Virus record (IMG/VR): IMGVR_UViG_3300050821_001428
Location: 1 to 64,000 of that record
Direction: 5' to 3' (one strand)
Length of the DNA stretch: 64,000 nt
Origin: a virus
The notes under the pieces are model-generated. The model worked only from the letters and a program-made list of their open reading frames with translations, was not told the origin of the DNA and made no database searches. Shown here in pieces: positions 34,931 through 44,030 of the stretch. The first letter of the stretch is position 1; the number at the start of each line of letters is the position of its first letter. The translations under genes and the position numbers were made by a program.

Positions 34931-37900
34931 TTAGCGTCTACCGCGCGAATTTATTCGATTCCCGCCACCGTTCCTGCGCATACCAATAGATCCTCGCGCC
35001 GGATTGCCGCCAGATCGTTCGGCGCGGGAGCGTTCTATATTACCTTGTGAATAATAATAGCTACCATCAGTGTTCATAGGCATTGGGGCACCATTTGGAT
35101 AATTATTTTGTCCCATACCATACCCTCCAGGTGCGCCGCCGACCACTGATGCTTGAGATAACCGCTCACGCATAGTCTGAATCTGTAGATTACCTAGTAG
35201 TGCCCATACTACATCGATTACAGCATCTGCCATATCCTTGGTTTGTACCGGGCCGAGGTCTTGTTTGTCTACGCGGGGGAATTTACCACTAGTTTGAACC
35301 TGCTGTAAGAACTTTAATTCTTCTTTCGAAGTATAACTGTCGATTTCCTCATCATTTGGAGCATGTACTAATCCTTGATACAAGGCTGTTTTAAATACCT
35401 CGCATTTCTTCCAGTTTAACTCCGCAGTTGTAGGTCGCACATAGACCTGACAAGTAATATTTTCTTTATGTAACCTATCTTGAATATCCTGTAATGGGGA
35501 CGAGCTATTATGACTAATGATACCATTAGCTACAAATAGTTCTGGGCCGGGTACAACAAGATCAAAACAATTTGCCGTAGACTCTACAATTGAATCAATA
35601 CGGAAATATTGTAAATCTCCTTCTCTATTCAACTTGGATCTTTTACCAACATCCTTACGACGGCTAATTTGATCTACAATGGCAGATAGTTTATGATTTT
35701 TTCTATCAGAGCAGAAACCAATCTTTTTATGGAATTCTAGAATGTCTAAACCGAACATTTTGACACGCCATTCTTGCTGAGGGGTGCCCTTATAAGTGCT
35801 TGCCGCCCCATTCCAAATAGTCGAATATATTCCTAAATTTAACAATAACTGTTGAATACCCTTGGCTAATGCAGCGCTTCTGGTACTACATCCCACAATT
35901 TCATCATTGTGTCTGGAATTAACAGCCCAACCATCACCTTCAAAATAAGCCTTTAAAAAGTTTACGATTACTGATTCTGGGGATTGAAAAATAGCCCAGG
36001 GCACCTCTTTGATATAGGAGTCACCAAAGCATCCTAACTGCGTGAACATTTTAGAGATATATCCCGATGCAGCAATTGATCCATACATAGTGTCAATCTG
36101 TCCGCCTTGAGGTGTTGTATTATGCTTTAGTTCATACCTATATGACCAATCGCCCCCAAAGGTTCTCTCTGCCGCATCCTTATACATATCTAAATAGGTT
36201 TTATCTGAGTTACTAAAACATATATTGGATTCATTAACATAACCTTCGGCTGTTAGCGCCCCCAGTATAAATCCAATATCTTCATTTAATTGTGTGGGGT
36301 ACAAACAACCTTTACGCCTAGAATGCTGTCTCTTCCAATCCAAAACAGCATTATAAGCTAATTTTTCGGTATCAAATCTTCCAATTGTGATTTGATGGTT
36401 GTTTTTGGAGACATTCGCAACCCAATGTTGTTTCGTCTCTGGATTATAACTGACACCTACATATTTAGAACTACCAGAGCCAGTTGGGTGATATTTTTTA
36501 ATATCAACATAGTTTGTTGCTGTCACGTTGTTTTTGCGCACAGCAACATAATCACCCTTTTCAATTTCAGCAATTTCTAACCATTCCCACTTATTGGATT
36601 TATGCCAAGGCTTTATTTTGTTCTTACGAACCCAAAGTCTATGGTCAGTGGTTCCTTCTATACTGTATCCAGGTTTGGTTGTAAGGATTCTCGTTGGCAC
36701 ATGACCTCTGTTGTAAATCTCAGTGGCAGTCACTATCCCTTCCATCGTTTGTACTGGTATATTAATAGTTTTGGTTTTACCTACAGGTAATTCGCCAGCT
36801 AGCTCTTTCAGTGTTTTATTACCACCAATGGTTGGAATCAAAGTGTTTTCATTGAGACATTGGTGTTGGTCCATGGTAATTTCGAATGGATGGAAAATCT
36901 TAGCATAAGTAATAATTTCATCAATAATAGGTGCCCAACGGATAACCTTATTTGGCTGCTTAGAAGGATTCCATCGTTTTATTAAATCGAATACGCAGTG
37001 TTCATTATCTAGACCGGTGACCGGATCGGGCAGGTATTCAATGTGTCCAATGGCAAATCCAAATCCAGCGGTGGTAGAAGAAGGGTCCAAGTGGAATTTA
37101 TAACGATGAAAGCCTGTGTTAATACCGACACCATAGTTGGTAGAAAATGGTTCGTATCCCAACACCATGTCTCCATTCGGCTGGCGCACCAAGCCTATTG
37201 GACGACCATTATACATGCGATCTACCATTGATGGATTTAACCAAGCTTCAGAGATTTCAGCAAATTTACCACGACGCTCAACCTTGTAGGTTTCGGGATC
37301 GGCTGCTTCGGAAGCTCGCGCCTGAATAATAGCGGCCTTATCCTCTTGGCTGAATAACGGACGATCCTGTTCATCCACCTCATCGGGATTCCAATCAGGA
37401 GACACTGTAACCATCTTACCGAGCATCTTGCCTCTGGTACGTGGTTTATATTGTGATTTATAGTAACGATATCCTTCAAACAAAGCCCATGATGGTCCTT
37501 GGAATACAAGACGACGAGGATCACCATTGATTCTTTGATCTGCCAGGTCACTATCGTCGCCCTGAAGCTCGATAGTCATTAGGTCTACAGGCCGGGTCTG
37601 ATCAAATGGCATTAGTCCTAATTCATATAGATCGTGAAACATTCCAACCTTAGAATAAGGTGATGAATTAATGAATAATAATCCATCGGTACCGAACTGA
37701 TCGAGCGATGGACCAGCCGCATTATATACCTCACCAGCCGATGACTTGCTTTCACCAGCGATCATGTGGGCAGCCTCATCGATCGTGACACAATTATGCG
37801 TAATAATCATATCATCAGTAACATATAATCCATTCACATTTGAAACCGTAATACATTGTTGTACGGCCTCTCCTATATATTCAACGTTAACAAGAGCACG

Positions 37901-39547
37901 TCGGCGTCTACTATAAAATGCATAAGGTTTTTGACGAAGTAATTTACGTTGACATCTAAACAAAGGATATTGTCTTAAATCACTAATGCATATCTCGTAA
38001 ATTGGCAGAGGGGACCTAATTACCTTATCTTCTACATATGAAATATTAGGACTAATAGGACGAGAATGTATAGTCGCGTATCCTCCTAGACTACGTACTA
38101 ATTCAACTGTATCTAGCGCTAGTTGATAGGACGTTGTACCTAATTTAATTGCTGAATCTTTTGAGATAGTACCGTCTGTATCTAAAAGTCCCTGGAGTAT
38201 AGATAATCTCTCATCAAATGATCCTCGTAAATATTGTTCCGGTATGAATTTATACTGTCCCGAATGTTTAGATAAACCTAATTGGTGAATAGCATTTCGC
38301 ACCTGATTGAGATGCGTAGGTCCGGTTTTTTTATTAGATTTAACAATTCTGAATTGAATAAGTTCATTAGGATTCTGGATTAGTTCGTGACCATCGGGTA
38401 AAGCCTTACGTACTTCTTCGACAATATCGTTATCTAAATTATAAAAAGCTACACCCGATCTTCCTGAGAAGCTTCCATCTCCTAATAAAGCTCCCAATAA
38501 ATAGGGATCTAGCGGTAACTTCTGAGTATCATACTGTATCACTGGTGCTTGGGGAAGTGCCCACTTATAGTAATCGGGCTTATTACCCCCAGCTTTTTTG
38601 GTTAAATCATTTGCAAATTCTAAAATGGTTTTGGTCTTACCTATATGTGTTTTACGAGGTTGATACAATGTCCATAAATGATCTGGCCCACATGTTGTGG
38701 AGGACCCGTCACTCATAGTTACACGATAGGTGGGTTGTATACCTCGCGGATGTATGTGGGTCACATGTTGTGATTTTCCATCAGAACCTATGATTTCATC
38801 ACCTATTTGTATCTCGCCCATAGTGGTCCAACCATATGGGGTAAGAATTTTGGCATCTAGAGGTTGGGCCATCGTTGCCGATCCACGTAACGTACCGGCA
38901 TTAGCTGCTAGAGCATTACCTCTAAGTCGCGCCTGATCTTTTTTAAAAGTCTGTCCTCTAGCTTTGGCTGATGAAATCTCCCTAATATCGGCCGGTGTCA
39001 TAATACGAATCTCTGTTTCAAGAGAATCAGCGATATATGGTTGGAAAGCTTTATTAGACTCGATACGAGCAACCATGTCGGCGTACTGGAACTTCTTTGC
39101 CTGGGATTCCGAACCAGCAATACATGAGAAATATATTTCCTTCTTGCGGTCAATACCGTAGTATTCACCAGGATTACCAAGCTGGAGCGTTGTCCAGAAT
39201 TTATATGCCATTGAAGTGCCGGTGGTAAACCCCTTAGATGCACGTCGCCCGACCGCCATCTGAATCTCACGGAAATGAGGATATCCATGAGATCGTAGAT
39301 AATCTCTACGTTCGCGGATATTAGGGGAGATAGTTATCTCTGATCCGTTGCGTCCCCCGTTGATCCACTCGGTTAGCACATCCTCTTCCGCGCCTGTCAT
39401 TTCCTCTAAAAAGATTAACTTCAAAAGGACTAGCTGACGAGGATAAAGCGCGATTCCGGCATAATCATCAGACTCAGTGAATTCTTCAATACCAACCCTT
39501 TTGGGCGCTAGTTGATCAATGTTATCTAGTAAACCTAATACACTCAT
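34931..39547 (-). CDS. terL: Terminase large subunit with two inteins
   Basis: A 1538-residue precursor (728-residue extein). The ATPase half has LYPRQLVLLKLIF as adenine-binding region, a divergent Walker A (VGRRASKGFTTG) and Walker B CVTIDEAAHM, then the coupling motif INSSPYS. The nuclease half begins around FEITMDQHQ, whose Asp is a likely RuvC-like metal ligand. TerL packages DNA into proheads. Intein 1 (residues 227-585) abuts Walker B; intein 2 (896-1346) follows the nuclease Asp. Both must be removed for activity. Confidence 0.88.
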   Translation of the reverse strand: MSVLGLLDNIDQLAPKRVGIEEFTESDDYAGIALYPRQLVLLKLIFLEEMTGAEEDVLTEWINGGRNGSEITISPNIRERRDYLRSHGYPHFREIQMAVGRRASKGFTTGTSMAYKFWTTLQLGNPGEYYGIDRKKEIYFSCIAGSESQAKKFQYADMVARIESNKAFQPYIADSLETEIRIMTPADIREISSAKARGQTFKKDQARLRGNALAANAGTLRGSATMAQPLDAKILTPYGWTTMGEIQIGDEIIGSDGKSQHVTHIHPRGIQPTYRVTMSDGSSTTCGPDHLWTLYQPRKTHIGKTKTILEFANDLTKKAGGNKPDYYKWALPQAPVIQYDTQKLPLDPYLLGALLGDGSFSGRSGVAFYNLDNDIVEEVRKALPDGHELIQNPNELIQFRIVKSNKKTGPTHLNQVRNAIHQLGLSKHSGQYKFIPEQYLRGSFDERLSILQGLLDTDGTISKDSAIKLGTTSYQLALDTVELVRSLGGYATIHSRPISPNISYVEDKVIRSPLPIYEICISDLRQYPLFRCQRKLLRQKPYAFYSRRRRALVNVEYIGEAVQQCITVSNVNGLYVTDDMIITHNCVTIDEAAHMIAGESKSSAGEVYNAAGPSLDQFGTDGLLFINSSPYSKVGMFHDLYELGLMPFDQTRPVDLMTIELQGDDSDLADQRINGDPRRLVFQGPSWALFEGYRYYKSQYKPRTRGKMLGKMVTVSPDWNPDEVDEQDRPLFSQEDKAAIIQARASEAADPETYKVERRGKFAEISEAWLNPSMVDRMYNGRPIGLVRQPNGDMVLGYEPFSTNYGVGINTGFHRYKFHLDPSSTTAGFGFAIGHIEYLPDPVTGLDNEHCVFDLIKRWNPSKQPNKVIRWAPIIDEIITYAKIFHPFEITMDQHQCLNENTLIPTIGGNKTLKELAGELPVGKTKTINIPVQTMEGIVTATEIYNRGHVPTRILTTKPGYSIEGTTDHRLWVRKNKIKPWHKSNKWEWLEIAEIEKGDYVAVRKNNVTATNYVDIKKYHPTGSGSSKYVGVSYNPETKQHWVANVSKNNHQITIGRFDTEKLAYNAVLDWKRQHSRRKGCLYPTQLNEDIGFILGALTAEGYVNESNICFSNSDKTYLDMYKDAAERTFGGDWSYRYELKHNTTPQGGQIDTMYGSIAASGYISKMFTQLGCFGDSYIKEVPWAIFQSPESVIVNFLKAYFEGDGWAVNSRHNDEIVGCSTRSAALAKGIQQLLLNLGIYSTIWNGAASTYKGTPQQEWRVKMFGLDILEFHKKIGFCSDRKNHKLSAIVDQISRRKDVGKRSKLNREGDLQYFRIDSIVESTANCFDLVVPGPELFVANGIISHNSSSPLQDIQDRLHKENITCQVYVRPTTAELNWKKCEVFKTALYQGLVHAPNDEEIDSYTSKEELKFLQQVQTSGKFPRVDKQDLGPVQTKDMADAVIDVVWALLGNLQIQTMRERLSQASVVGGAPGGYGMGQNNYPNGAPMPMNTDGSYYYSQGNIERSRAERSGGNPARGSIGMRRNGGGNRINSRGRR
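35510..36862 (-). other. TerL intein 2 (451 residues), AP2 + LAGLIDADG
   Basis: It starts CLNENTLIPT, ends FVANGIISHN with Ser+1. Between the splicing halves lie an AP2-like DNA-binding domain (SSKYVGVSYNPETKQHWVA ... ITIGRFDTEKLAYNAV) and a LAGLIDADG endonuclease (ILGALTAEG, FLKAYFEGDG). Confidence 0.9.
37793..38869 (-). other. TerL intein 1 (359 residues), class 3-like
   Basis: It begins AQPLDAKILTPYGW with no N-terminal Cys or Ser, which aligns with the Ala start of DnaB class 3 inteins. DHLW gives the block B Trp, AVQQCITVSN the block F Cys and MIITHN the Thr: the W-C-T triplet of class 3 inteins. Two LAGLIDADG-like motifs are present (LLGALLGDG, LQGLLDTDG). Extein +1 is Cys. Confidence 0.85.
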
Positions 39548-39613
39548 GAAGTCATTAACTACCTGATATTGTTTGTTTTATCGCTTCGTCCCATAAATCC
39601 TGACCGACGAGCA

Positions 39614-40198
39614 TCATGTGTGCGGCGCATTATCACCATCGCTACTTTCCCCGTTAGATTTCTTTTGTCTACGATTAGTTTCATCTTTAATACTGTTGCG
39701 ACGTTTGGTATTGGGGTTGGGTTCATATTTTTCACCCAAGAATGCTTCGCCTCGTTCATTAGCCTTTTTAACCTCATATTCCTTACGCTCATGATCTAGA
39801 CCGTATTTGGCCGACGAGTGGGTATCAAGTGCGCCTATAAGCTCTACTACAGGGGGTTGTCCTTCAAATACCGGAGCCATATCTACAGTAGCGATTAACT
39901 GAAGTTTTTCTGCCAATGTATGATGGAGTTCTGTCTCAAACTGATCAATTAACTTAGCCGCTTCTTCCATTACTTGGGACTCGCTCAGATGGCTGTACGC
40001 GGCGACATTGTTAAATTTATAACGGAACCGCGCCTGCCATTTTTTACTGATAGTTATAATAATTTTCAATGCTTGTTTAATCTCCGTATCTGTTAGATCA
40101 AGAGTTAGATTATCTGAAAATTGCTTTGCGGATCGGATGATACCGGGATCGGTATCGAGCGTAGGTGAAGTTACTGGGTTAGTGGGAAATTCTTGCAT
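39614..40198 (-). CDS. Hypothetical protein upstream of terL
   Basis: About 194 residues from MQEFPTNPVTSPTLD. A helical core (IKQALKIIITISKKWQARF) and a basic, Asn-rich tail. Position directly upstream of terL suggests a terminase small subunit or accessory factor; no homology is seen. No clear ribosome binding site decides between this start and the ATG at 40225. Confidence 0.45.
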   Translation of the reverse strand: MQEFPTNPVTSPTLDTDPGIIRSAKQFSDNLTLDLTDTEIKQALKIIITISKKWQARFRYKFNNVAAYSHLSESQVMEEAAKLIDQFETELHHTLAEKLQLIATVDMAPVFEGQPPVVELIGALDTHSSAKYGLDHERKEYEVKKANERGEAFLGEKYEPNPNTKRRNSIKDETNRRQKKSNGESSDGDNAPHT

Positions 40199-40225
40199 AC
40201 TATCAATGATATCATATAAAAACAC

Positions 40226-40258
40226 AAAAGGAGAAGAGGTTGTCCTCTTCTCCTTTTA
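40226..40258. terminator. Strong hairpin terminator
   Basis: AAAAGGAGAAGAGG paired with CCTCTTCTCCTTTT around a short loop. It lies just after the stop of the gene at 40282-41193. Confidence 0.85.
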
Positions 40259-40281
40259 ACTTTGTGTATGACTATATTATA

Positions 40282-41193
40282 TTACGAAGTTAAGGCGATG
40301 TTCTGGATGTTACCAGATGAAACTGAAGTAGCCCCACTTGGGATTAGAACATATGCTACTGGAAGCGAGTTACCACCGAATGGGAGTAGACCAGCACCGA
40401 CACCAGCGGTTGTCTGAACAAAACTACCCGCTACGTTTGTACCACCGGTTAGACCAGAAACGTTAATCGATTGATTAGTAATCGGTCCTTCAAGTAGGCC
40501 AGATGCAGTTAATGTTACAGGGCCAGCAGGAAGGGCACTGCCCGAACCTGTTACAGTGCTTGCGGGCAACGCTAGGTAGGAGCCATTAGCAGTTGCAGCT
40601 AAAATAGCTGACGCAACTGCTGACGCTACGGCATTGTAAGCAATTGTCGCAGTAGTGTAGTTGTATCCGTTATAAGTGAATGACAAGGTGAATGTACCAC
40701 CGGTTGGTGTACCAGTAATTGCTACCGTATCAACCTCATATACCGGAGAACCGTTCGAAGCAGGACCGGGAACTACGACGAACGTACCGTCAGATTTCAC
40801 TCTTACCGAGTAGATGACATCGTTCGTAGATAGAGCCGGAACTGCTAAGGTGTTGGTGGTTGCCGCTACCGCTAGCGATGCCTGATCCGTAAATAGACGG
40901 CTAGATAGAGTAAACGCAGCCGTGTTGATCGTTAGACCAGAGCCAGCAGAGACAATACTGTTCGTGCTTGCAATAAGGTCCGACCACTTACTGGTTACAT
41001 TGCCTACCTCAATATATGAGCCAATAGCACTATGACGCTGAAGATCACGACGTGTAGTAGCGCGGCCTAGGTTAGCGTGTAGAGCATGAAATAGACTCTG
41101 GTTGCCCTGGCTAGTACGACCCAGAGCGTCAGGAGAAGCACCACCGATGGTTACTTCTTGCGAGCGATTTAGAGATACAATTGGGATATACAT
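40282..41193 (-). CDS. Virion surface or decoration-type protein
   Basis: A 303-residue protein. The N-terminus (QGNQSLFHALHANLGRATTR) is helical; the rest is Ala/Thr/Ser/Gly-rich beta sequence typical of phage structural proteins. AAGGAAATC before the ATG and a strong terminator after it indicate a separately expressed, perhaps abundant protein. A decoration, tail-tube or fibre role cannot be separated. Confidence 0.5.
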   Translation of the reverse strand: MYIPIVSLNRSQEVTIGGASPDALGRTSQGNQSLFHALHANLGRATTRRDLQRHSAIGSYIEVGNVTSKWSDLIASTNSIVSAGSGLTINTAAFTLSSRLFTDQASLAVAATTNTLAVPALSTNDVIYSVRVKSDGTFVVVPGPASNGSPVYEVDTVAITGTPTGGTFTLSFTYNGYNYTTATIAYNAVASAVASAILAATANGSYLALPASTVTGSGSALPAGPVTLTASGLLEGPITNQSINVSGLTGGTNVAGSFVQTTAGVGAGLLPFGGNSLPVAYVLIPSGATSVSSGNIQNIALTS

Positions 41194-41222
41194 ATATGTT
41201 GATTTCCTTAGAGGGCAATATT

Positions 41223-41250
41223 TTTATCGGCTGATTCCGATAATCTCTAC
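41223..41250. terminator. Hairpin terminator
   Basis: TTATCGG and CCGATAA flank a 6-nt loop, followed by A/T-rich sequence, between the genes at 41294 and 41193. Confidence 0.6.
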
Positions 41251-41293
41251 CCTCATCAATTATTCACTAACGGAGAATTGGGAAAATAATGTT

Positions 41294-41815
41294 CTATGCT
41301 GCTGCTGCTGCGAACCAGAATACATTAATCGATGTGCTTGTTGCTAACGTAATATTGCTAGTTGTAGGATTCACCAGGACGATATTGAAACTGATTCCGG
41401 TTGGCGAGGCGCTAACTGGCATAGCATATAGATTGTAAGTGAAAGAACTACCAGCTTGTACCTGGCCTAGCGCACTAACGGTTGTACCCGAGATAAATGG
41501 CTGGGCAAAAGTAACGCCGAAGGTTGTCACCCCGGTTGATAAACTTACTAATCCCGATGTTTGTGCATTGATAGTCGTTGCTACAGAAGTTGTAAATGAA
41601 GCAAGACCATTTAGCACACCTGATTGAGAGGGATTGATCGCGCCTGTAGATGTAGCAATATGTAACCCGGATAATGAGCCTGGGGTAATACTAGCCCCAG
41701 TGAGTCTGACGCCACGACCAGGGGAGTGATCGTGGTAATCCGTCAGATAAAGGTTCTGCGCGTTAGTCGTAGAACTATAAACATCTTTCTGACTCGCAGG
41801 AGCGGTCAGACCCAT
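41294..41815 (-). CDS. Virion structural-type protein
   Basis: A 173-residue protein starting MGLTAPASQKDVYSS, dominated by Ser/Thr/Gly/Val beta sequence and ending in a run of Ala. It resembles the composition of phage head-decoration or fibre proteins. GAGG precedes this start by 12 nt; an ATG at 41833 is possible. Confidence 0.45.
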   Translation of the reverse strand: MGLTAPASQKDVYSSTTNAQNLYLTDYHDHSPGRGVRLTGASITPGSLSGLHIATSTGAINPSQSGVLNGLASFTTSVATTINAQTSGLVSLSTGVTTFGVTFAQPFISGTTVSALGQVQAGSSFTYNLYAMPVSASPTGISFNIVLVNPTTSNITLATSTSINVFWFAAAAA

Positions 41816-41886
41816 ATTGGTAGTGCGCCTCATACACTTTACGTTGTTGTATTAGGAAAAACTTATGAGTCGCGCCTGAAACTAAG

Positions 41887-41955
41887 TAGCGGTAGCAGGA
41901 ATCGAACCTGCGTCTATTCCGTATGAAGGAATTTGCCAACCATAGGCTTACCGCC
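41887..41955 (-). tRNA. tRNA-Met(CAT)
   Basis: Cloverleaf with a GGCGGTA acceptor strand, anticodon loop TTCATAC, T-arm GCAGG-TTCGATT-CCTGC and discriminator A. Short D-loop. No encoded CCA. It could be elongator Met or the lysidine-type Ile. Confidence 0.85.
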
Positions 41956-41960
41956 AAATA

Positions 41961-42031
41961 AGCGTCTAGTCAGGATCGAACTGACATACTTCGGGTGGAA
42001 GCCGAATTCTCTACCATTGAGATATAGACGC
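41961..42031 (-). tRNA. tRNA-Gly(TCC)
   Basis: Acceptor GCGTCTA/TAGACGC, anticodon arm TTCGG-CTTCCAC-CCGAA, T-loop TTCGATC. No encoded CCA. Confidence 0.9.
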
Positions 42032-42074
42032 GAAGGATAGCGTGCTAGGTCGTTAACACTTCGCCCACATCATA

Positions 42075-42148
42075 AGCTAAGGGAGAGAATCGAACTCTCG
42101 CAACCATACTTACAAGGTATGTCACCCTACCAACAGGGAGTCCTTAGC
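42075..42148 (-). tRNA. tRNA-Thr(TGT)
   Basis: Acceptor GCTAAGG/CCTTAGC, anticodon arm CATAC-CTTGTAA-GTATG, T-arm GAGAG-TTCGATT-CTCTC. Confidence 0.9.
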
Positions 42149-42154
42149 GAATTT

Positions 42155-42460
42155 TCCTAGCTCCTATTAGCCGCCGTTCTGGTTTATGCTAACATCTGTC
42201 TCGGGTTACCCCGGCCACGGCATTATCCGTAAACGTGGTCTATCTCCACGATGGCTGCCCTCTACCTTGTGACCTTAGTTTCCCTTAGGTCAGCATCTTG
42301 AGGTCATATCATATGCCGACTAGCTAGGTTCAAACGGATTTCCCCTCCCTGATCTAGTCTCATCTTTACCGGCTTGATTAGGGCCGATCCCCTTTCAGGG
42401 ACACGATAAGGCGAACTTCCTCGATGGATTGGTTACCGCCGCGTTAGCTCGGAACTATGA
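42155..42460 (-). ncRNA. rnpB: RNase P RNA (candidate rnpB)
   Basis: A gene-free stretch of about 305 nt that folds with the long-range topology of bacterial RNase P RNA. P1: TAGTTCC (42451-42457) with GGAGCTA (42158-42164). Two bases later P2: GCTAAC (42443-42448) with GTTAGC (42188-42193). After a GAGGAAG box, P4: AG-T-TCGCC (42410-42417) pairs with GGCGGCT (42169-42175), leaving one bulged U, the hallmark of P4. J2/4 carries CAGAAC just before P4, and only four bases separate P4 from P1. The P2/P4 pseudoknot order is that of RNase P. It cuts the 5' leaders of pre-tRNAs and would normally need a protein subunit, presumably the host's. It lies between tRNA-Thr and the lysozyme-like gene. Confidence 0.85.
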
Positions 42461-42464
42461 AATT

Positions 42465-42911
42465 TTAATACCATCCGTGGGCGTAATGAAATGCAAGTGC
42501 CCTAGAAGGGCTTTTATACCTTTCGGTCACATAGTTACCGAAGCCAATCAATTGTCCCAAAACGGTTTTGGGACTTCCGCCATATGCATAGTATTGCTTC
42601 CAACTAGCAAATTGGGCCGAACCAGCACAACCGCTTTGCGAATTATAAGCATTTATATTGACATCACTTGGTGTTGAACTCGATTCCATATACAATATCA
42701 CCCACGCATCATATACCTCGGTATCATTCCAATGATGACTTTTAGCCACGATATCCATTGGTGATAAAGTCTTATGAGTCTTATGATATCTGTACTTATG
42801 TACATTAGTCTTGTTGACCCATTTAAATGGATGAGTTACATGTTGATGTTGATGATTATTATGAAACGGTGATAATGTAATCGCCGCGATTGTTAGAATA
42901 GTAGCAAACAT
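42465..42911 (-). CDS. Secreted lysozyme/transglycosylase-like protein
   Basis: A 148-residue protein with a short signal peptide (MFATILTIAAITLSP) and a C-terminal lysozyme-like domain: YDAWVILYMESSSTPSDV with the likely catalytic Glu, AYNSQSGCAGSAQF and a terminal HYAHGWY. This layout is that of transglycosylase-like (SLT/Rpf-related) enzymes that cut peptidoglycan. GGAAGG precedes the ATG. Its place inside the tRNA array is odd. Confidence 0.7.
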   Translation of the reverse strand: MFATILTIAAITLSPFHNNHQHQHVTHPFKWVNKTNVHKYRYHKTHKTLSPMDIVAKSHHWNDTEVYDAWVILYMESSSTPSDVNINAYNSQSGCAGSAQFASWKQYYAYGGSPKTVLGQLIGFGNYVTERYKSPSRALAFHYAHGWY

Positions 42912-43042
42912 AAGCCTTCCATCCGTAGATTTTGTCGTACCTTTACTTACCTAGTCACCGATTGGATTCGGCTCTTTATACCTTAGACTCACGGACATCT
43001 ACGGAAGAGTGGAATATACTCCTTTTATTTTATTTTACACCA

Positions 43043-43116
43043 TACTCCCACCAGGACTTGAACCTGGAACCGTTCGCGTATAAGACGAATGCACTAACCA
43101 ATTGTGCTATAGGAGT
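43043..43116 (-). tRNA. tRNA-Ile(TAT)
   Basis: Acceptor ACTCCTA/TGGGAGT, anticodon arm TTCGT-CTTATAC-GCGAA, T-loop TTCAAGT. Confidence 0.9.
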
Positions 43117-43143
43117 GAGAAACTGGGAGACTGAAATTGTAAG

Positions 43144-43218
43144 AGGGTAGTGTCGGATTCGAACCGACATAGGCTAGGATCACAACCTAGAACATTAGTC
43201 CAATTATGCTAACTACCC
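43144..43218 (-). tRNA. tRNA-His(GTG)
   Basis: Acceptor GGGTAGT/ACTACCC, anticodon arm CTAGG-TTGTGAT-CCTAG. The base before position 1 is T, so the His-specific G-1 is not encoded. Confidence 0.88.
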
Positions 43219-43229
43219 ACAAGCTACTA

Positions 43230-43300
43230 AGCACCTAGCCGGAATCGAACCGGCGTCTACTGCCTGGCAAGCAGTTATAATACCATTATACCATAGATGC
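43230..43300 (-). tRNA. tRNA-Gly(GCC)
   Basis: Acceptor GCATCTA/TAGGTGC, anticodon arm ACTGC-TTGCCAG-GCAGT, T-loop TTCGATT. Confidence 0.9.
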
Positions 43301-43304
43301 GACA

Positions 43305-43376
43305 CGCCCTCGGAGAGAATCGAACTCTCGCCCCCGCCATCGGAAAGCGGTGCTCTGGCCGCTGAGCTACAAGGGC
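43305..43376 (-). tRNA. tRNA-Arg(CCG)
   Basis: Acceptor GCCCTTG/CGAGGGC, anticodon arm CCGCT-TTCCGAT-GGCGG, T-arm GAGAG-TTCGATT-CTCTC. Confidence 0.88.
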
Positions 43377-43431
43377 ATACTCGGCGTTTTTATCTATTAT
43401 GAGAACGCCCAAACTCACAGACTATATTTAC

Positions 43432-44028
43432 TTACTGACTACTCTTGATGTCATTGAAGAGCGTCGTAGCATTACCCACCAGCTTTGGACTGTTGGTAGC
43501 ATTGTCCCAAATAGCTGGACCAAAAACTACTCTTACAAAGCCCTCCCAATATTGGGCATACGTCCGACCTGTGCTCGGATCGACACACATGACATAAGTT
43601 CCACTCGATGGTCCAGAGTATACCCCATTTGGGTCCATCTGTGCTAGAACATTACTGCCAGGAACACTGCCATTATTCGGATCACGAACCTGCATTTGTG
43701 GATTACTTAGCTCTGTATCAGATGCAACCGGTGCTCCAATCGATGAACACGAACCCTCTGGGTGAGGATCACCCATGTTCATAAAGAAGGTAGTAGACTG
43801 TACGCCATTAGCCTGGGCTGTCTCAATATCAATCAATTCTTGACGAATTTGAGAATGGGTGAACACGGGAATCGGTTGGTTATTAACTAGATTAAACGAA
43901 TCTTGATTCTGGGCACGCGATTCTCGCTGGGCGGCGGCATTGACATTATTACCTCCACATGCCGTAATTGCCATGGTAAGTACAATTACGATAGGCACAA
44001 CAATCCATCTGGTCTTAAACTTAGACAC
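43432..44028 (-). CDS. Lipoprotein
   Basis: A 198-residue protein with a basic start, a hydrophobic stretch (WIVVPIVIVLTMAITA) and a lipobox Cys (ITACGG) at about residue 24, so it is probably lipid-anchored outside the membrane. The rest is Gln/Asn/Ser/Pro-rich with several Cys and no recognised domain. A superinfection-exclusion lipoprotein is one possibility, by analogy only. It is paired with the membrane protein at 44031. Confidence 0.65.
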   Translation of the reverse strand: MSKFKTRWIVVPIVIVLTMAITACGGNNVNAAAQRESRAQNQDSFNLVNNQPIPVFTHSQIRQELIDIETAQANGVQSTTFFMNMGDPHPEGSCSSIGAPVASDTELSNPQMQVRDPNNGSVPGSNVLAQMDPNGVYSGPSSGTYVMCVDPSTGRTYAQYWEGFVRVVFGPAIWDNATNSPKLVGNATTLFNDIKSSQ

Positions 44029-44030
44029 TA

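Noticed and set aside
42149-42460. Group I intron core in this segment (a GACTAG/CTAGTC and CCCTGA/TCAGGG pairing)
   Set aside because: The pairings are too close for P4-P6 and there is no split exon; the P1, P2 and P4 fit of RNase P RNA is far better.
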